The translations under genes and the position numbers were made by a program. From Anaerolineales bacterium (GTDB lineage Bacteria; Chloroflexota; Anaerolineae; Anaerolineales; Villigracilaceae), in assembly GCA_016789025.1 (NCBI GenBank), contig JAEURC010000036.1, positions 1 through 42,106 of the forward strand: a stretch of 42,106 nt of DNA, in the 5' to 3' direction. Positions within the stretch are counted from its first letter, which is position 1, and every line of letters starts with the position of its first letter. Shown one piece after another: positions 30,817 to 38,133 of the stretch. A model generated the notes under the pieces. The model was not told the DNA's origin and searched no databases. It worked only from the letters and a program-made list of their open reading frames with translations.

Positions 30817-30849
30817 GCCGTGGCGCTAGCGTCACGGCATTTTTATTTA
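30817..30849 (+). terminator. Intrinsic terminator between the leader frame and the ABC-F gene (putative attenuator)
   Basis: GCCGTGGCGC (30817-30826) pairs with GCGTCACGGC (30829-30838, one G-T wobble), then ATTTTTATTT. GGCGCT at 30822-30827 could instead pair with AGCGCC at 30726-30731 or GCGCC at 30783-30787 inside the leader frame, which would disrupt the stem. Confidence 0.75.
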
Positions 30850-30860
30850 ATTTCATCAGA

Positions 30861-30891
30861 GACCTCACAGGTCTCACAGACCTGTGAGGTC
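30861..30891. repeat. Perfect hairpin repeat (GACCTCACAGGTCT family)
   Basis: 14-bp arms GACCTCACAGGTCT (30861-30874) and AGACCTGTGAGGTC (30878-30891) with loop CAC. The same arm start occurs in the pirin terminator. It lies between the leader terminator and the proximal promoter of the ABC-F gene. Confidence 0.75.
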
Positions 30892-30898
30892 TGAACGA

Positions 30899-30904
30899 TA
30901 TAAT
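30899..30904 (+). promoter_or_regulatory. Proximal -10 box of the ABC-F gene
   Basis: TATAAT 11 nt before the ATG; GGAG sits 5 nt before the ATG. No -35 is visible because the hairpin repeat occupies its place. Transcripts from here would escape the attenuator. Confidence 0.5.
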
Positions 30905-30915
30905 TTGGAGCAACC

Positions 30916-32637
30916 ATGATCTCGATCACAATTTCAAACGCCACCCTCATCCTCGGCTCACATGTCATCTTCCGCGACCTGAGTTGGGAGATCCAACACG
31001 ACCAGAAGATCGGGTTGATCGGACCGAACGGCGCGGGAAAATCGTCGCTGTTGAAGTTGATCGTCGGCGAACATGCGCCCGAAAAAGGCGGAACGGTCAT
31101 CCGCGCGAAGGGCGTGACAGTCGGCTACCTGCCTCAACATCCCGAATTTGAACCGAATCGAACGGCGATCTCGCTCGCGCTGGAGGGGAATCCGCGCGTG
31201 GCGGAGGTGGAAGCGGAACTGCATCGAGTCGAATCAAAACTTGCCGACCCCGAAGTGTATGGCGATTCCAAAAAATTGGAACGCGCGCTCGACGAGCAAC
31301 ACAAACTGCTCGAAGAATTCGAATCGCTCGGCGGCGCGAATTACGAATCGCGCGTCCGCGAGATATTGCGCGGACTTGGCTTGCCAGAATCGGATTTCGA
31401 GAAACCCGTCCATGCGCTGAGCGGAGGGCAGAAAAAGTTGATCGGGCTGGCGCGGCTGATGTTGGCGAAACCGTCTGTGCTGTTGTTGGACGAGCCTGAT
31501 AATCATCTCGATATGCCCGGTAAAGCGTTCCTTGAAAAACTGATCAACGACTACGACGGCGCAGTCGTCATCATTTCACATGATCGTTACATTCTCGACG
31601 CGGCTGCGAGTCACATTGCCGAGATCGAAGATGGAAAGATCACAACATTCACGGGAAATTACACCGAATACATCGTGGACAAAGAAGAACGACTCGCACG
31701 GCAGGAGGAGTTGTTTCGAGTCCAGCAGCGCGAGATCGGGCGGCTGGAAACCGCCATCAAACGGTTTGCCATGTGGGCAAAGGTCTACGACAATGAGAAG
31801 ATGGCGATCAAAGCGCGATCCATGCAGAAGCGGCTCGATAAGATGGATAAGATCGAAAAGCCCGTAACCGAACGCCGCAAAATGGATCTGGAACTCAACG
31901 GCTGGCGCGGGTCGAATCAGGTATTGGAGTTTGTGGAGGTGAGCAAAAGTTTTCTTCCTCACCCCAGCCCTCCAGCATCTCCCCGCTTCGACTTCGCGGC
32001 GCAAACATCACGCGCCGCTCCGCTCAGCGCGGAAAATATTTTGAATGATCTCAACTTCCTCATTCGGCACGGCGAGCGCGTGGGGTTGATCGGCGCGAAC
32101 GGCGCGGGCAAGTCTGTGGCGCTGCGATTGATCCTCGGAAAGGAAACTCCGACCAGCGGCGAGATCAAGATCGGTCCGAGCGTGAAGATCGGATATTACG
32201 CGCAGGAGCATGAAACGCTGGACTTCGATCAATCCGTTTTGGATGCGGTGCGACTCGGCGGCAACATGAGCGAAGGACGCGCCGTCTCATTCCTGACCCG
32301 CTACCTGTTCACCTATCGTCAAGCGACTCAAAGGGTCGGCTCGCTCTCGGGCGGCGAGCGGAGTCGGCTTCAGTTGGCGTTACTCGTCCTCTCGGGAGCC
32401 AATTTCCTGTTGCTGGATGAACCGACGAACAATCTCGATATCGCCTCCGCCGAAGTGTTGGAGAACGCGCTCAACGATTTCAACGGGACAGTTCTTGTCA
32501 TTTCGCATGACCGTTATTTTCTCGACCGAACCGTCAACCGCATCTTTGAGTTGAAAGATGCGCGCATCGCTGAATACACCGGCGGTTACAGCGATTACAC
32601 GGAAGCCCTCGAAAGAAAAAAAGGGAAAGAATCATGA
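30916..32637 (+). CDS. ABC-F family ATPase (Uup/EttA-like ribosome-associated factor)
   Basis: 573 residues with two fused ABC cassettes and no membrane segments. First cassette: Walker A GPNGAGKSS (~residue 36), signature LSGGQKKL, Walker B VLLLDEPDNHLD. Linker of helices (ARQEELFRVQQREIGRLETAIKRF). Second cassette: GANGAGKS, LSGGERSRL and FLLLDEPTNNLD. ABC-F proteins bind the ribosomal E site and help stalled or drug-bound ribosomes. Between cassette 2 strand 1 (VSKSF) and NDLNFLIRHGERVG lies an unusual 27-residue Pro/Ala-rich insert (residues 347-373). Upstream is the leader frame/terminator unit. It overlaps the next gene by ATGA. Confidence 0.93.
   Translation: MISITISNATLILGSHVIFRDLSWEIQHDQKIGLIGPNGAGKSSLLKLIVGEHAPEKGGTVIRAKGVTVGYLPQHPEFEPNRTAISLALEGNPRVAEVEAELHRVESKLADPEVYGDSKKLERALDEQHKLLEEFESLGGANYESRVREILRGLGLPESDFEKPVHALSGGQKKLIGLARLMLAKPSVLLLDEPDNHLDMPGKAFLEKLINDYDGAVVIISHDRYILDAAASHIAEIEDGKITTFTGNYTEYIVDKEERLARQEELFRVQQREIGRLETAIKRFAMWAKVYDNEKMAIKARSMQKRLDKMDKIEKPVTERRKMDLELNGWRGSNQVLEFVEVSKSFLPHPSPPASPRFDFAAQTSRAAPLSAENILNDLNFLIRHGERVGLIGANGAGKSVALRLILGKETPTSGEIKIGPSVKIGYYAQEHETLDFDQSVLDAVRLGGNMSEGRAVSFLTRYLFTYRQATQRVGSLSGGERSRLQLALLVLSGANFLLLDEPTNNLDIASAEVLENALNDFNGTVLVISHDRYFLDRTVNRIFELKDARIAEYTGGYSDYTEALERKKGKES
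31954..32034. repeat. Apparent 81-nt in-frame insertion in the ABC-F gene
   Basis: It encodes 27 residues of low complexity (LPHPSPPASPRFDFAAQ then TSRAAPLSAE) where related proteins have about two to four residues. It contains CCGCTCCGCTCAGCG (32015-32029), identical to alaS 4192-4206. No stop codon is created and the flanking motifs stay intact. Boundaries are approximate. Confidence 0.6.
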
Positions 32638-33152
32638 CCACGCTAGAAACCGAGAGAGTGATCCTGAGAGAATTCACTGTAGCGGATGCCGAATTCATTC
32701 TCAAGTTGCTAAACGAACCGTCGTTCATCCAAAATATCGGCGATCGCGGCGTTCGAAGCGTTTTCGACGCGGAGGGATATCTCGAACGCGGTCCAATCGC
32801 CAGTTACGCTAAAAACGGATTCGGTCTACTGGCGGTGGTTTCGAAAGAGACCGGCAAAATGATGGGCATGTGCGGGTTGATCAAACGCGAGACGCTGGAG
32901 GATGTGGACATCGGGTACGCGTTCCTGCCGCAATTCTGGTCGCGCGGCTTTGCCGTAGAGGCGGCTCGGCGAGTCGTTGAGTTTGCCCAAGAGACGCTCG
33001 GGCTTACACGCATCGTCGCCATTGTAGACCCGAAGAACTCAGGCTCGATCCGCGTGCTCGAACGTATCGGCCTCGCATACGAAAAGATGATCAGGCTGTC
33101 TGCGGACGATATCGAATTAAAATTGTATGCCCGTCAATTAAGGCAAGAGTAA
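32634..33152 (+). CDS. GNAT-family N-acetyltransferase (RimJ/RimL type)
   Basis: 172 residues. The opening TLETERVILREFTVADAEFILKLLNEPSF and the motif FWSRGFAVEAARRVVEFA (acetyl-CoA pyrophosphate loop RGxA region) place it in the Acetyltransf_3 (RimJ/RimL-like) group, which acetylates N-termini or amino groups of ribosomal proteins or small molecules. Its ATG overlaps the ABC-F stop codon (ATGA), so the two are coupled; a ribosome-related substrate fits the context but is inference. Confidence 0.88.
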   Translation: MTTLETERVILREFTVADAEFILKLLNEPSFIQNIGDRGVRSVFDAEGYLERGPIASYAKNGFGLLAVVSKETGKMMGMCGLIKRETLEDVDIGYAFLPQFWSRGFAVEAARRVVEFAQETLGLTRIVAIVDPKNSGSIRVLERIGLAYEKMIRLSADDIELKLYARQLRQE

Positions 33153-33178
33153 AGTAATTGACGAAACCAATAGCGGCT

Positions 33179-34060
33179 ATGACAAAATCGAACCTGCTCC
33201 CCTATCTCGAAGCAACTTTTGCCGCCACTGTCTGGGGCGCGTCTTTCATTGCGACAAAAGTTGCACTGAACGATGTCTCCCCGATCACCATCGTATGGCT
33301 CCGCTTTGGGATGGGCTTGCTTGTGTTGGGCGCGGCGGTTGCGTTACGCAAACAATTTTCCATGCCGAAGAAAAACGAATGGGGCTATTTTGCATTGCTC
33401 GGCTTTTTGGGAATCACGTTTCATCAATGGCTGCAATCGAACGGTTTGCAAACCTCGGAGGCTGGCACAACCGCGTGGATCGTGGCGACGACCCCGGTCT
33501 TCATGGCGCTTCTCGGCTGGTTGATTCTCAAAGAAGGATTATCGCCCGTCAAGATTTTCGGCATCGCGCTGGCATTCTTCGGCGTTCTGCTTGTCGTTTC
33601 GGATGGAGACCTCGGCTCGATCTCGATTGGGAAGTTTGGCGCGCCGGGCGACTCGCTCATCCTCGTCAGCGCGATCAACTGGGCGGTCGTATCGGTCCTC
33701 TCGCGTCGCGGATTGAAAACGATATCCGCGAGCCTGTTCGTTTTTTACATGATGCTGTTTGGCTGGCTGTTCACGTCCGCGCTATTTATTGCGAACGGCT
33801 TATACACGGAAGTTCCCGCGTTAACTTTCAACGGCTGGCTCGGGGTCACTTTTCTTGGAGTCTTCTGTTCGGGGTTGGCATACATCGCATGGTATGACGC
33901 GCTACAAACGCTGACCACCGCAAGCACCGGCGCGTTTTTGTACATCGAGCCGCTCATCGCAATGATCGTCGCGTTCTTTGTGCTGGGCGAGGCGATCACG
34001 CCCGCGTCGCTGGTTGGCGGAGGAGTCATCCTTTTGGGCGTGTGGTTGGTAAATAAATGA
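33179..34060 (+). CDS. EamA/DMT-superfamily drug/metabolite transporter
   Basis: 293 residues from the ATG at 33179; a TTG seven codons upstream is possible. Ten membrane helices in two EamA repeats are visible: the first begins LEATFAATVWGASFIATKVAL with the typical PITIVWLRF loop, the second begins GDSLILVSAINWAVVSVLSRRG and ends YIEPLIAMIVAFFVLGEAITPASLVGGGVILLGVWLV. Members export metabolites or amino acids; the substrate is unknown. The spacing of 26 nt to the GNAT gene would allow co-transcription. Confidence 0.9.
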   Translation: MTKSNLLPYLEATFAATVWGASFIATKVALNDVSPITIVWLRFGMGLLVLGAAVALRKQFSMPKKNEWGYFALLGFLGITFHQWLQSNGLQTSEAGTTAWIVATTPVFMALLGWLILKEGLSPVKIFGIALAFFGVLLVVSDGDLGSISIGKFGAPGDSLILVSAINWAVVSVLSRRGLKTISASLFVFYMMLFGWLFTSALFIANGLYTEVPALTFNGWLGVTFLGVFCSGLAYIAWYDALQTLTTASTGAFLYIEPLIAMIVAFFVLGEAITPASLVGGGVILLGVWLVNK

Positions 34061-34064
34061 AGCA

Positions 34065-34085
34065 GCGCGGGATGGCATCCCGCGC
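34065..34085. repeat. GC-rich hairpin after the EamA gene
   Basis: GCGCGGGATG (34065-34074) and CATCCCGCGC (34076-34085) flank one base. There is no T-run. The following 34086-34175 contains a familiar dispersed-repeat word (GTCCTGAGTTCATCGAAGGG) and no gene. Confidence 0.6.
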
Positions 34086-34200
34086 CACGCGTTGAAGGGT
34101 GGATAAAGTTGAGCGGCAGAGTCAAGCCTGCCTGTCGGGCGAAGCGATGTCCTGAGTTCATCGAAGGGCGGGTTCTTCATCCAAATAAAAATTGTGGGTG

Positions 34201-34206
34201 TATAAT
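34201..34206 (+). promoter_or_regulatory. -10 box (TATAAT) of the MsmK-like ATPase gene
   Basis: TATAAT 38 nt before the ATG. The expected start near 34213 leaves a leader with GGAGGA at 34231-34236. The -35 is poor. Confidence 0.5.
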
Positions 34207-34243
34207 GCAATCACTATATTCCCACGAAACGGAGGAAAGACTC

Positions 34244-35344
34244 ATGGCAAGCGTAACGTTCGATCACGTGTTCAAAAAGTATGGCGATGTGACCGCTGTG
34301 AATGACTTGAACATTCACATCGAGGACAAGGAATTCCTTGTGTTGGTTGGTCCGTCAGGATGCGGGAAGACCACCGCCCTGCGCTCGCTGGCTGGGTTGG
34401 AGGAAATCACGGGCGGCGAGATTTTGATCGGCGACCGCGTGGTGAACGATGTCGCCCCGAAAGACCGCGATATTGCCATGGTCTTTCAGTCGTACGCGCT
34501 GTACCCGCACCTTTCGGTGTACGATAATATGGCGTTCGGTTTGAAGCTGCGAAAATTCTCGAAGGATGAGATCAAGCGCCGCGTCGGTGAAGCTGCCGAT
34601 ATCCTCGGCATTCAAGATCTACTCGAGCGCAAGCCGCGTCAACTTTCAGGCGGACAGCGCCAGCGCGTGGCGGTTGGGCGCGCCATCGTGCGCGAGCCGA
34701 AGGTCTTCTTGTTCGACGAGCCGCTGTCGAACCTCGATGCCAAATTGCGCGTGCAGATGCGCTCTGAGATCAGCAAACTTCATCAGCGGTTGCAAACCAC
34801 CTTCATCTATGTGACTCACGATCAAACCGAAGCCATGACGATGGCGACGCGTATCGCGGTCATCAACAAAGGTGTGTTGCAGCAACTGGACACGCCGCAA
34901 AACTTGTATGATCTCCCGAATAATCTTTTTGTGGCTGGTTTTATCGGCTCGCCCGCCATGAACTTCTTCCGCGGCAGATTGCGCAAAGATGGAGATAAAT
35001 TGCTGGTGGATACGGGCGATTTTTCAGTAGCAATTCCCCCTTCAAGGTCAAAAGTATACGAAAACCACGCCGGCAAGGATGTCATTTTCGGCATTCGTCC
35101 TGAAAACATTCACGATGCCGATTTTGTGCCAGCCAACATCGATTCAGAAAAGGTCAATGTGAAAGTGGACGTGACCGAGTTGATGGGCAACGAAATATTC
35201 CTTTACTTGATGAGCGGACAGAATACGTTCGTCGCGCGCGTCGATCCACGCTCGAAATCGCGTGTGGGTCAGCAGGCGACAGTTGCGTTCGACATGGATA
35301 ATTTCCACATTTTTGACGCAATGACCGAGCAGGCAATTCGCTAG
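34244..35344 (+). CDS. Carbohydrate ABC transporter ATP-binding protein (MsmK/UgpC/MalK type)
   Basis: 366 residues from the ATG at 34244, which has GGAGGA 7 nt upstream. Walker A GPSGCGKTT (residues 36-44), signature LSGGQRQRVAVGRAIV, Walker B VFLFDEPLSNLDAKLR and switch His in VTHDQTEAM. The C-terminal ~120 residues form the TOBE/regulatory domain typical of CUT1 sugar ATPases (GIRPENIHDA). It is monocistronic with its own terminator, as in multitasking MsmK ATPases that serve several CUT1 importers, including the one encoded downstream. Confidence 0.93.
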   Translation: MASVTFDHVFKKYGDVTAVNDLNIHIEDKEFLVLVGPSGCGKTTALRSLAGLEEITGGEILIGDRVVNDVAPKDRDIAMVFQSYALYPHLSVYDNMAFGLKLRKFSKDEIKRRVGEAADILGIQDLLERKPRQLSGGQRQRVAVGRAIVREPKVFLFDEPLSNLDAKLRVQMRSEISKLHQRLQTTFIYVTHDQTEAMTMATRIAVINKGVLQQLDTPQNLYDLPNNLFVAGFIGSPAMNFFRGRLRKDGDKLLVDTGDFSVAIPPSRSKVYENHAGKDVIFGIRPENIHDADFVPANIDSEKVNVKVDVTELMGNEIFLYLMSGQNTFVARVDPRSKSRVGQQATVAFDMDNFHIFDAMTEQAIR

Positions 35345-35376
35345 CTCAGCCAAAAGAACCTAAGCAACCCCAAAAG

Positions 35377-35407
35377 ACAGCCCACGCAAGGCGCGGGCTG
35401 TTTTTTT
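35377..35407 (+). terminator. Intrinsic terminator after the MsmK-like gene
   Basis: ACAGCCCACGC (35377-35387) pairs with GCGCGGGCTGT (35391-35401, one mismatch) with loop AAG, then seven T. Confidence 0.88.
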
Positions 35408-35422
35408 GCCATTAGATAGAAC

Positions 35423-35451
35423 TGTTGAAAAACATGTATTTTGTTAAAACA
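35423..35451 (+). promoter_or_regulatory. Two short palindromes (TGTTGAAAAACA, TGTTAAAACA): candidate ROK operator sites
   Basis: TGTTGAAAAACA (35423-35434) and TGTTAAAACA (35442-35451) are AT-rich TGTT-N-AACA palindromes just upstream of the -35 of the ROK gene. They resemble the AT-rich operators used by ROK repressors, so autoregulation is possible. Confidence 0.4.
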
Positions 35452-35452
35452 C

Positions 35453-35481
35453 TTGAAAAAATGGATGACCCGAGGTAATAT
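35453..35481 (+). promoter_or_regulatory. Promoter of the ROK regulator gene
   Basis: TTGAAA (35453-35458), a 17-bp spacer and TAATAT (35476-35481). The predicted start is near 35488, about 34 nt before the start codon. Confidence 0.7.
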
Positions 35482-35521
35482 TGCAGAGAATTCCTAGAGA
35501 AAAACACCGGACGAGCAAAAC

Positions 35522-36802
35522 TTGAGCACATTTTACTGGCTTCCCACCGAACAGAATGTCAAGGGTTTCAACAAACACGCTGCGCTGGATCTGATCCGGT
35601 TCGCGGGGGGTGGTTTGTCGCGTACCGATTTGGCAGACAAAATGGGGTTGACGCGCGCGGCGATCAGTCTGATCGTGAACGATTTGCTAAGTTCGGGGGT
35701 TATTCAGGAAGCAGAGGTCCGCTCTGCCCCAAGCGGACGACCACCTGTCATATTAGAGATCAATCCACAAATCGGCGTGGTTGGCGGGGTAGATATCGGA
35801 GCCACTCACTGCTCGATCGCCATCGCCGATTTCACAGGGCGAATCCTCCAAGAGGTTGAATTTCCCTTCGATATCAAGGAGCATCCTTCAACCTGCATCA
35901 AGATAATCAACGATCACTTGATGCGATTATTGGATTCGCAGGGGCTTACAAAATCAGATCTTGCAGGGGTCGGCATCGGAGTACCGGGACCCGTAAATAC
36001 GGAGGCGGGCATGGTGGTTTCACCGCCGATCATGCCCGGATGGGATCGTTTCCCGATCCGCGCTACTCTCGAGAAAATATGGGAGTGCCCGGTAACATTG
36101 AACAACGACGCGGAATTGGGAGCATTGGGCGAATGGGCATACGGCGCGGGGCGCGGCGAAAATAATATTGCATACATCAAGGTGGGAAGCGGTATCGGCG
36201 CAGGACTCATGCTCAACAAACAGATCTACGGGGGAACTACCGGCGCGGCTGGCGAGATCGGGCATATCACCATTGAAGAAAACGGACCCTTATGTAATTG
36301 CGGAAACCACGGCTGTCTTGAAGTGTTCGCCGGTGGACACGCGATCGCAAAAGAGGCGCAAGCCATCGTTCGATCCGGAAAAAGAACCATGCTCGCAGAC
36401 CTCCCGCCTGAAAAGCTCAATGCGCGAGAAGTTGCAAATGCCGCGCGGCGAGGCGACCTGCACGCGCAAGAAATTTTGAGCCGCGCAGGCACACATATTG
36501 GCGTGGCAGTTGCAAGTTTAGTGAATCTCTTTAACCCCAGTATCATCATCATCGGCGGCGGGGTGGCGGAAGCGGGAGATATTTTGACCACCTCGATCCG
36601 CGACGCTGTACGCGAACGCGCAATGCGCGCATCGGAGCAAAGCGTTCGCATCACGACAGCCATGCTGGGCCGCCGTTCTATCTTGATCGGCGCGACCGTC
36701 CAGGCGATCAATGTAGCCGTTCACATTGCGGTGGAACAACGAAATTATTCGGCAAATGAACATGCACACGCTGAAGAATCTCTGGAAGTAAATTCACAAT
36801 AG
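35522..36802 (+). CDS. ROK-family transcriptional regulator (winged helix plus sugar-kinase-like domain)
   Basis: 426 residues with a TTG start; no ATG or GTG is available in frame before the helix-turn-helix. Residues ~17-75 form a MarR-like winged helix (LSRTDLADKMGLTRAAISLIVNDLLSSGVI). The ROK domain has the phosphate loop GVDIGATHCSIAIADFTG, the catalytic-type Asp in LNNDAELGALGEW, and the zinc site GHITIEENGPLCNCGNHGC (CxCGxxGC). Such regulators (NagC, XylR) bind sugars and repress catabolic operons. It sits between the ATPase and the binding-protein operon and probably controls that operon. Confidence 0.92.
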   Translation: MSTFYWLPTEQNVKGFNKHAALDLIRFAGGGLSRTDLADKMGLTRAAISLIVNDLLSSGVIQEAEVRSAPSGRPPVILEINPQIGVVGGVDIGATHCSIAIADFTGRILQEVEFPFDIKEHPSTCIKIINDHLMRLLDSQGLTKSDLAGVGIGVPGPVNTEAGMVVSPPIMPGWDRFPIRATLEKIWECPVTLNNDAELGALGEWAYGAGRGENNIAYIKVGSGIGAGLMLNKQIYGGTTGAAGEIGHITIEENGPLCNCGNHGCLEVFAGGHAIAKEAQAIVRSGKRTMLADLPPEKLNAREVANAARRGDLHAQEILSRAGTHIGVAVASLVNLFNPSIIIIGGGVAEAGDILTTSIRDAVRERAMRASEQSVRITTAMLGRRSILIGATVQAINVAVHIAVEQRNYSANEHAHAEESLEVNSQ

Positions 36803-36813
36803 AAGGAGGTGAT
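36803..36813 (+). promoter_or_regulatory. Orphan full-length Shine-Dalgarno-like sequence
   Basis: AAGGAGGTGAT follows the ROK stop codon directly and is almost fully complementary to the 3' end of 16S rRNA. An ATG-TAA start-stop pair overlaps its end (36812-36817), and no other start codon lies at a useful distance. Confidence 0.5.
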
Positions 36814-36849
36814 GTAAAAACTCGAACAACAATTTTCCCATTTGAGAAG

Positions 36850-36858
36850 TGATAAAAT
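36850..36858 (+). promoter_or_regulatory. Extended -10 promoter of the sugar-binding protein gene
   Basis: TGATAAAAT (TGn-TAAAAT) lies 31 nt before the ATG; the -35 is weak. TAAGGAGAAGAAG at 36875-36887 gives the ribosome binding site. Confidence 0.45.
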
Positions 36859-36888
36859 CCGAACCAATACAAATAAGGAGAAGAAGTA

Positions 36889-38055
36889 ATGAAGAACAAA
36901 TTCAATTTGCTGATCAGCCTGATCCTGATCTCAGCATTCATCCTGACCGCCTGCGGCGGCGGAAGCGGCTCGACAGCCACCGGCGAGGTGACTTTCTGGC
37001 ACGCCTACGGCACCGGCTCGGCTGAAGAAGTGGCGTTGACCGCCATCCTCGAACAAGCCAAGGAAGATATGCCGAACGTAACCATCAACGTGTTACAGGT
37101 TCCGTTCAACGATATTTACAACAAATATCGCACCGATGTTGCTTCCGGCGGCGGACCAGACATGTTCATTGCCCCGAACGATTCACTCGGCGATGATGCC
37201 CGCGCTGGTTTACTTGCCGACATCACCGAACTTGCCAACGGCAAACTCGGCGATTACGGCGCTTTAGCCGTTGACGGCATGAGCGTGGAAGGCAAACTGT
37301 ACGGCATTCCCGAATCGTTGAAGGCTGTCGCGCTTTGGTACAACAAGGATTTGGTCGCTACGCCTCCCGCGACGACTGACGAACTGAAGGCGCTGATGGA
37401 AGCCGGCACGCCGGTCTCTCTCAGTTACGGCTGTTACCACCACTACGGCTTCTTCGGCTCGTTCGGCGGAAAAGTCTTCGACGATAGCTGGAAAGTGGTT
37501 GCGGATCAAGGCGGCGTTGCGGATGCAATGTCATACCTCAACGATCTGTATCAGATCTCGGTCGCCAACGGCTGGCCCAAGAATGATGGCGATGGTCTCG
37601 CTCCGTTCACTGAAGGAAACATGGCGATCATCACCAACGGCAACTGGGCGATGGGCGATTACCGCAAAGCGCTCGGTGACAAACTCGGCGTAGCCCCGCT
37701 TCCCGCTGGACCTGGCGGCGCGGCAACCCCCCTCCTCGGCGTAGACGGTTTTTACTTCAACCCGAACAGCACCAATCTTGAATCGGCGCTTGAAGTGGCG
37801 TTGTACCTCACAGGTAAGGATGCCCAAACCGCCATGATGAATGAGGCGGGTCACGTCCCTGCCAACACTACGGTCGAAGTGACCGATCCTCTCATCCAAG
37901 GTTTGCTCGATGCGTTCGAGACGGCGTACGTTCGCCCGCAGGTTCCTCAATTGGGCAACTATTGGTCCAACTTCTGCGGCACCGACCAGGTCTTTGAAGC
38001 CGGCGTTCCCGCGGCGGACTGGGTTGCTGAAGCCACAACCAACGCGAACAAGTAA
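36889..38055 (+). CDS. Extracellular sugar-binding lipoprotein of a CUT1 ABC importer (MalE-like)
   Basis: 388 residues. The signal peptide ends in FILTACGGG (Cys22). Bacterial extracellular solute-binding family 1 phrases are GEVTFWHAYGTGSAEEVAL, the GPDMFIAPNDSLG loop, LYGIPESLKAVALWYNKDLV and VDGFYFNPNST. It captures maltodextrin-like sugars in view of the downstream lipoprotein amylase. Strong ribosome binding site and a palindrome after the stop codon fit the high level usually needed for binding proteins. Confidence 0.93.
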   Translation: MKNKFNLLISLILISAFILTACGGGSGSTATGEVTFWHAYGTGSAEEVALTAILEQAKEDMPNVTINVLQVPFNDIYNKYRTDVASGGGPDMFIAPNDSLGDDARAGLLADITELANGKLGDYGALAVDGMSVEGKLYGIPESLKAVALWYNKDLVATPPATTDELKALMEAGTPVSLSYGCYHHYGFFGSFGGKVFDDSWKVVADQGGVADAMSYLNDLYQISVANGWPKNDGDGLAPFTEGNMAIITNGNWAMGDYRKALGDKLGVAPLPAGPGGAATPLLGVDGFYFNPNSTNLESALEVALYLTGKDAQTAMMNEAGHVPANTTVEVTDPLIQGLLDAFETAYVRPQVPQLGNYWSNFCGTDQVFEAGVPAADWVAEATTNANK

Positions 38056-38072
38056 GTCGATTTGATAGTAAT

Positions 38073-38106
38073 GAAAGTGAGCAGGGAAATTTCCCTGCTC
38101 ACTTTC
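38073..38106. terminator. Perfect 34-bp palindrome between the malE-like and malF-like genes
   Basis: GAAAGTGAGCAGGGAAA (38073-38089) is followed directly by its complement (38090-38106). It lies 17 nt after the stop codon and 27 nt before the next ATG. There is no T-run beyond CTTTCG, so it may serve as a partial terminator or mRNA stabiliser that lowers permease expression. Confidence 0.65.
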
Positions 38107-38133
38107 GTATTGAATTGTTGAGGAGAAACGACG

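Noticed and set aside
34109..34243. 45-codon N-terminal extension of the ABC ATPase
   Set aside because: It contains the CPEFIEG peptide, the usual translation of a dispersed repeat, and it precedes the TATAAT box and ribosome site used for 34244.
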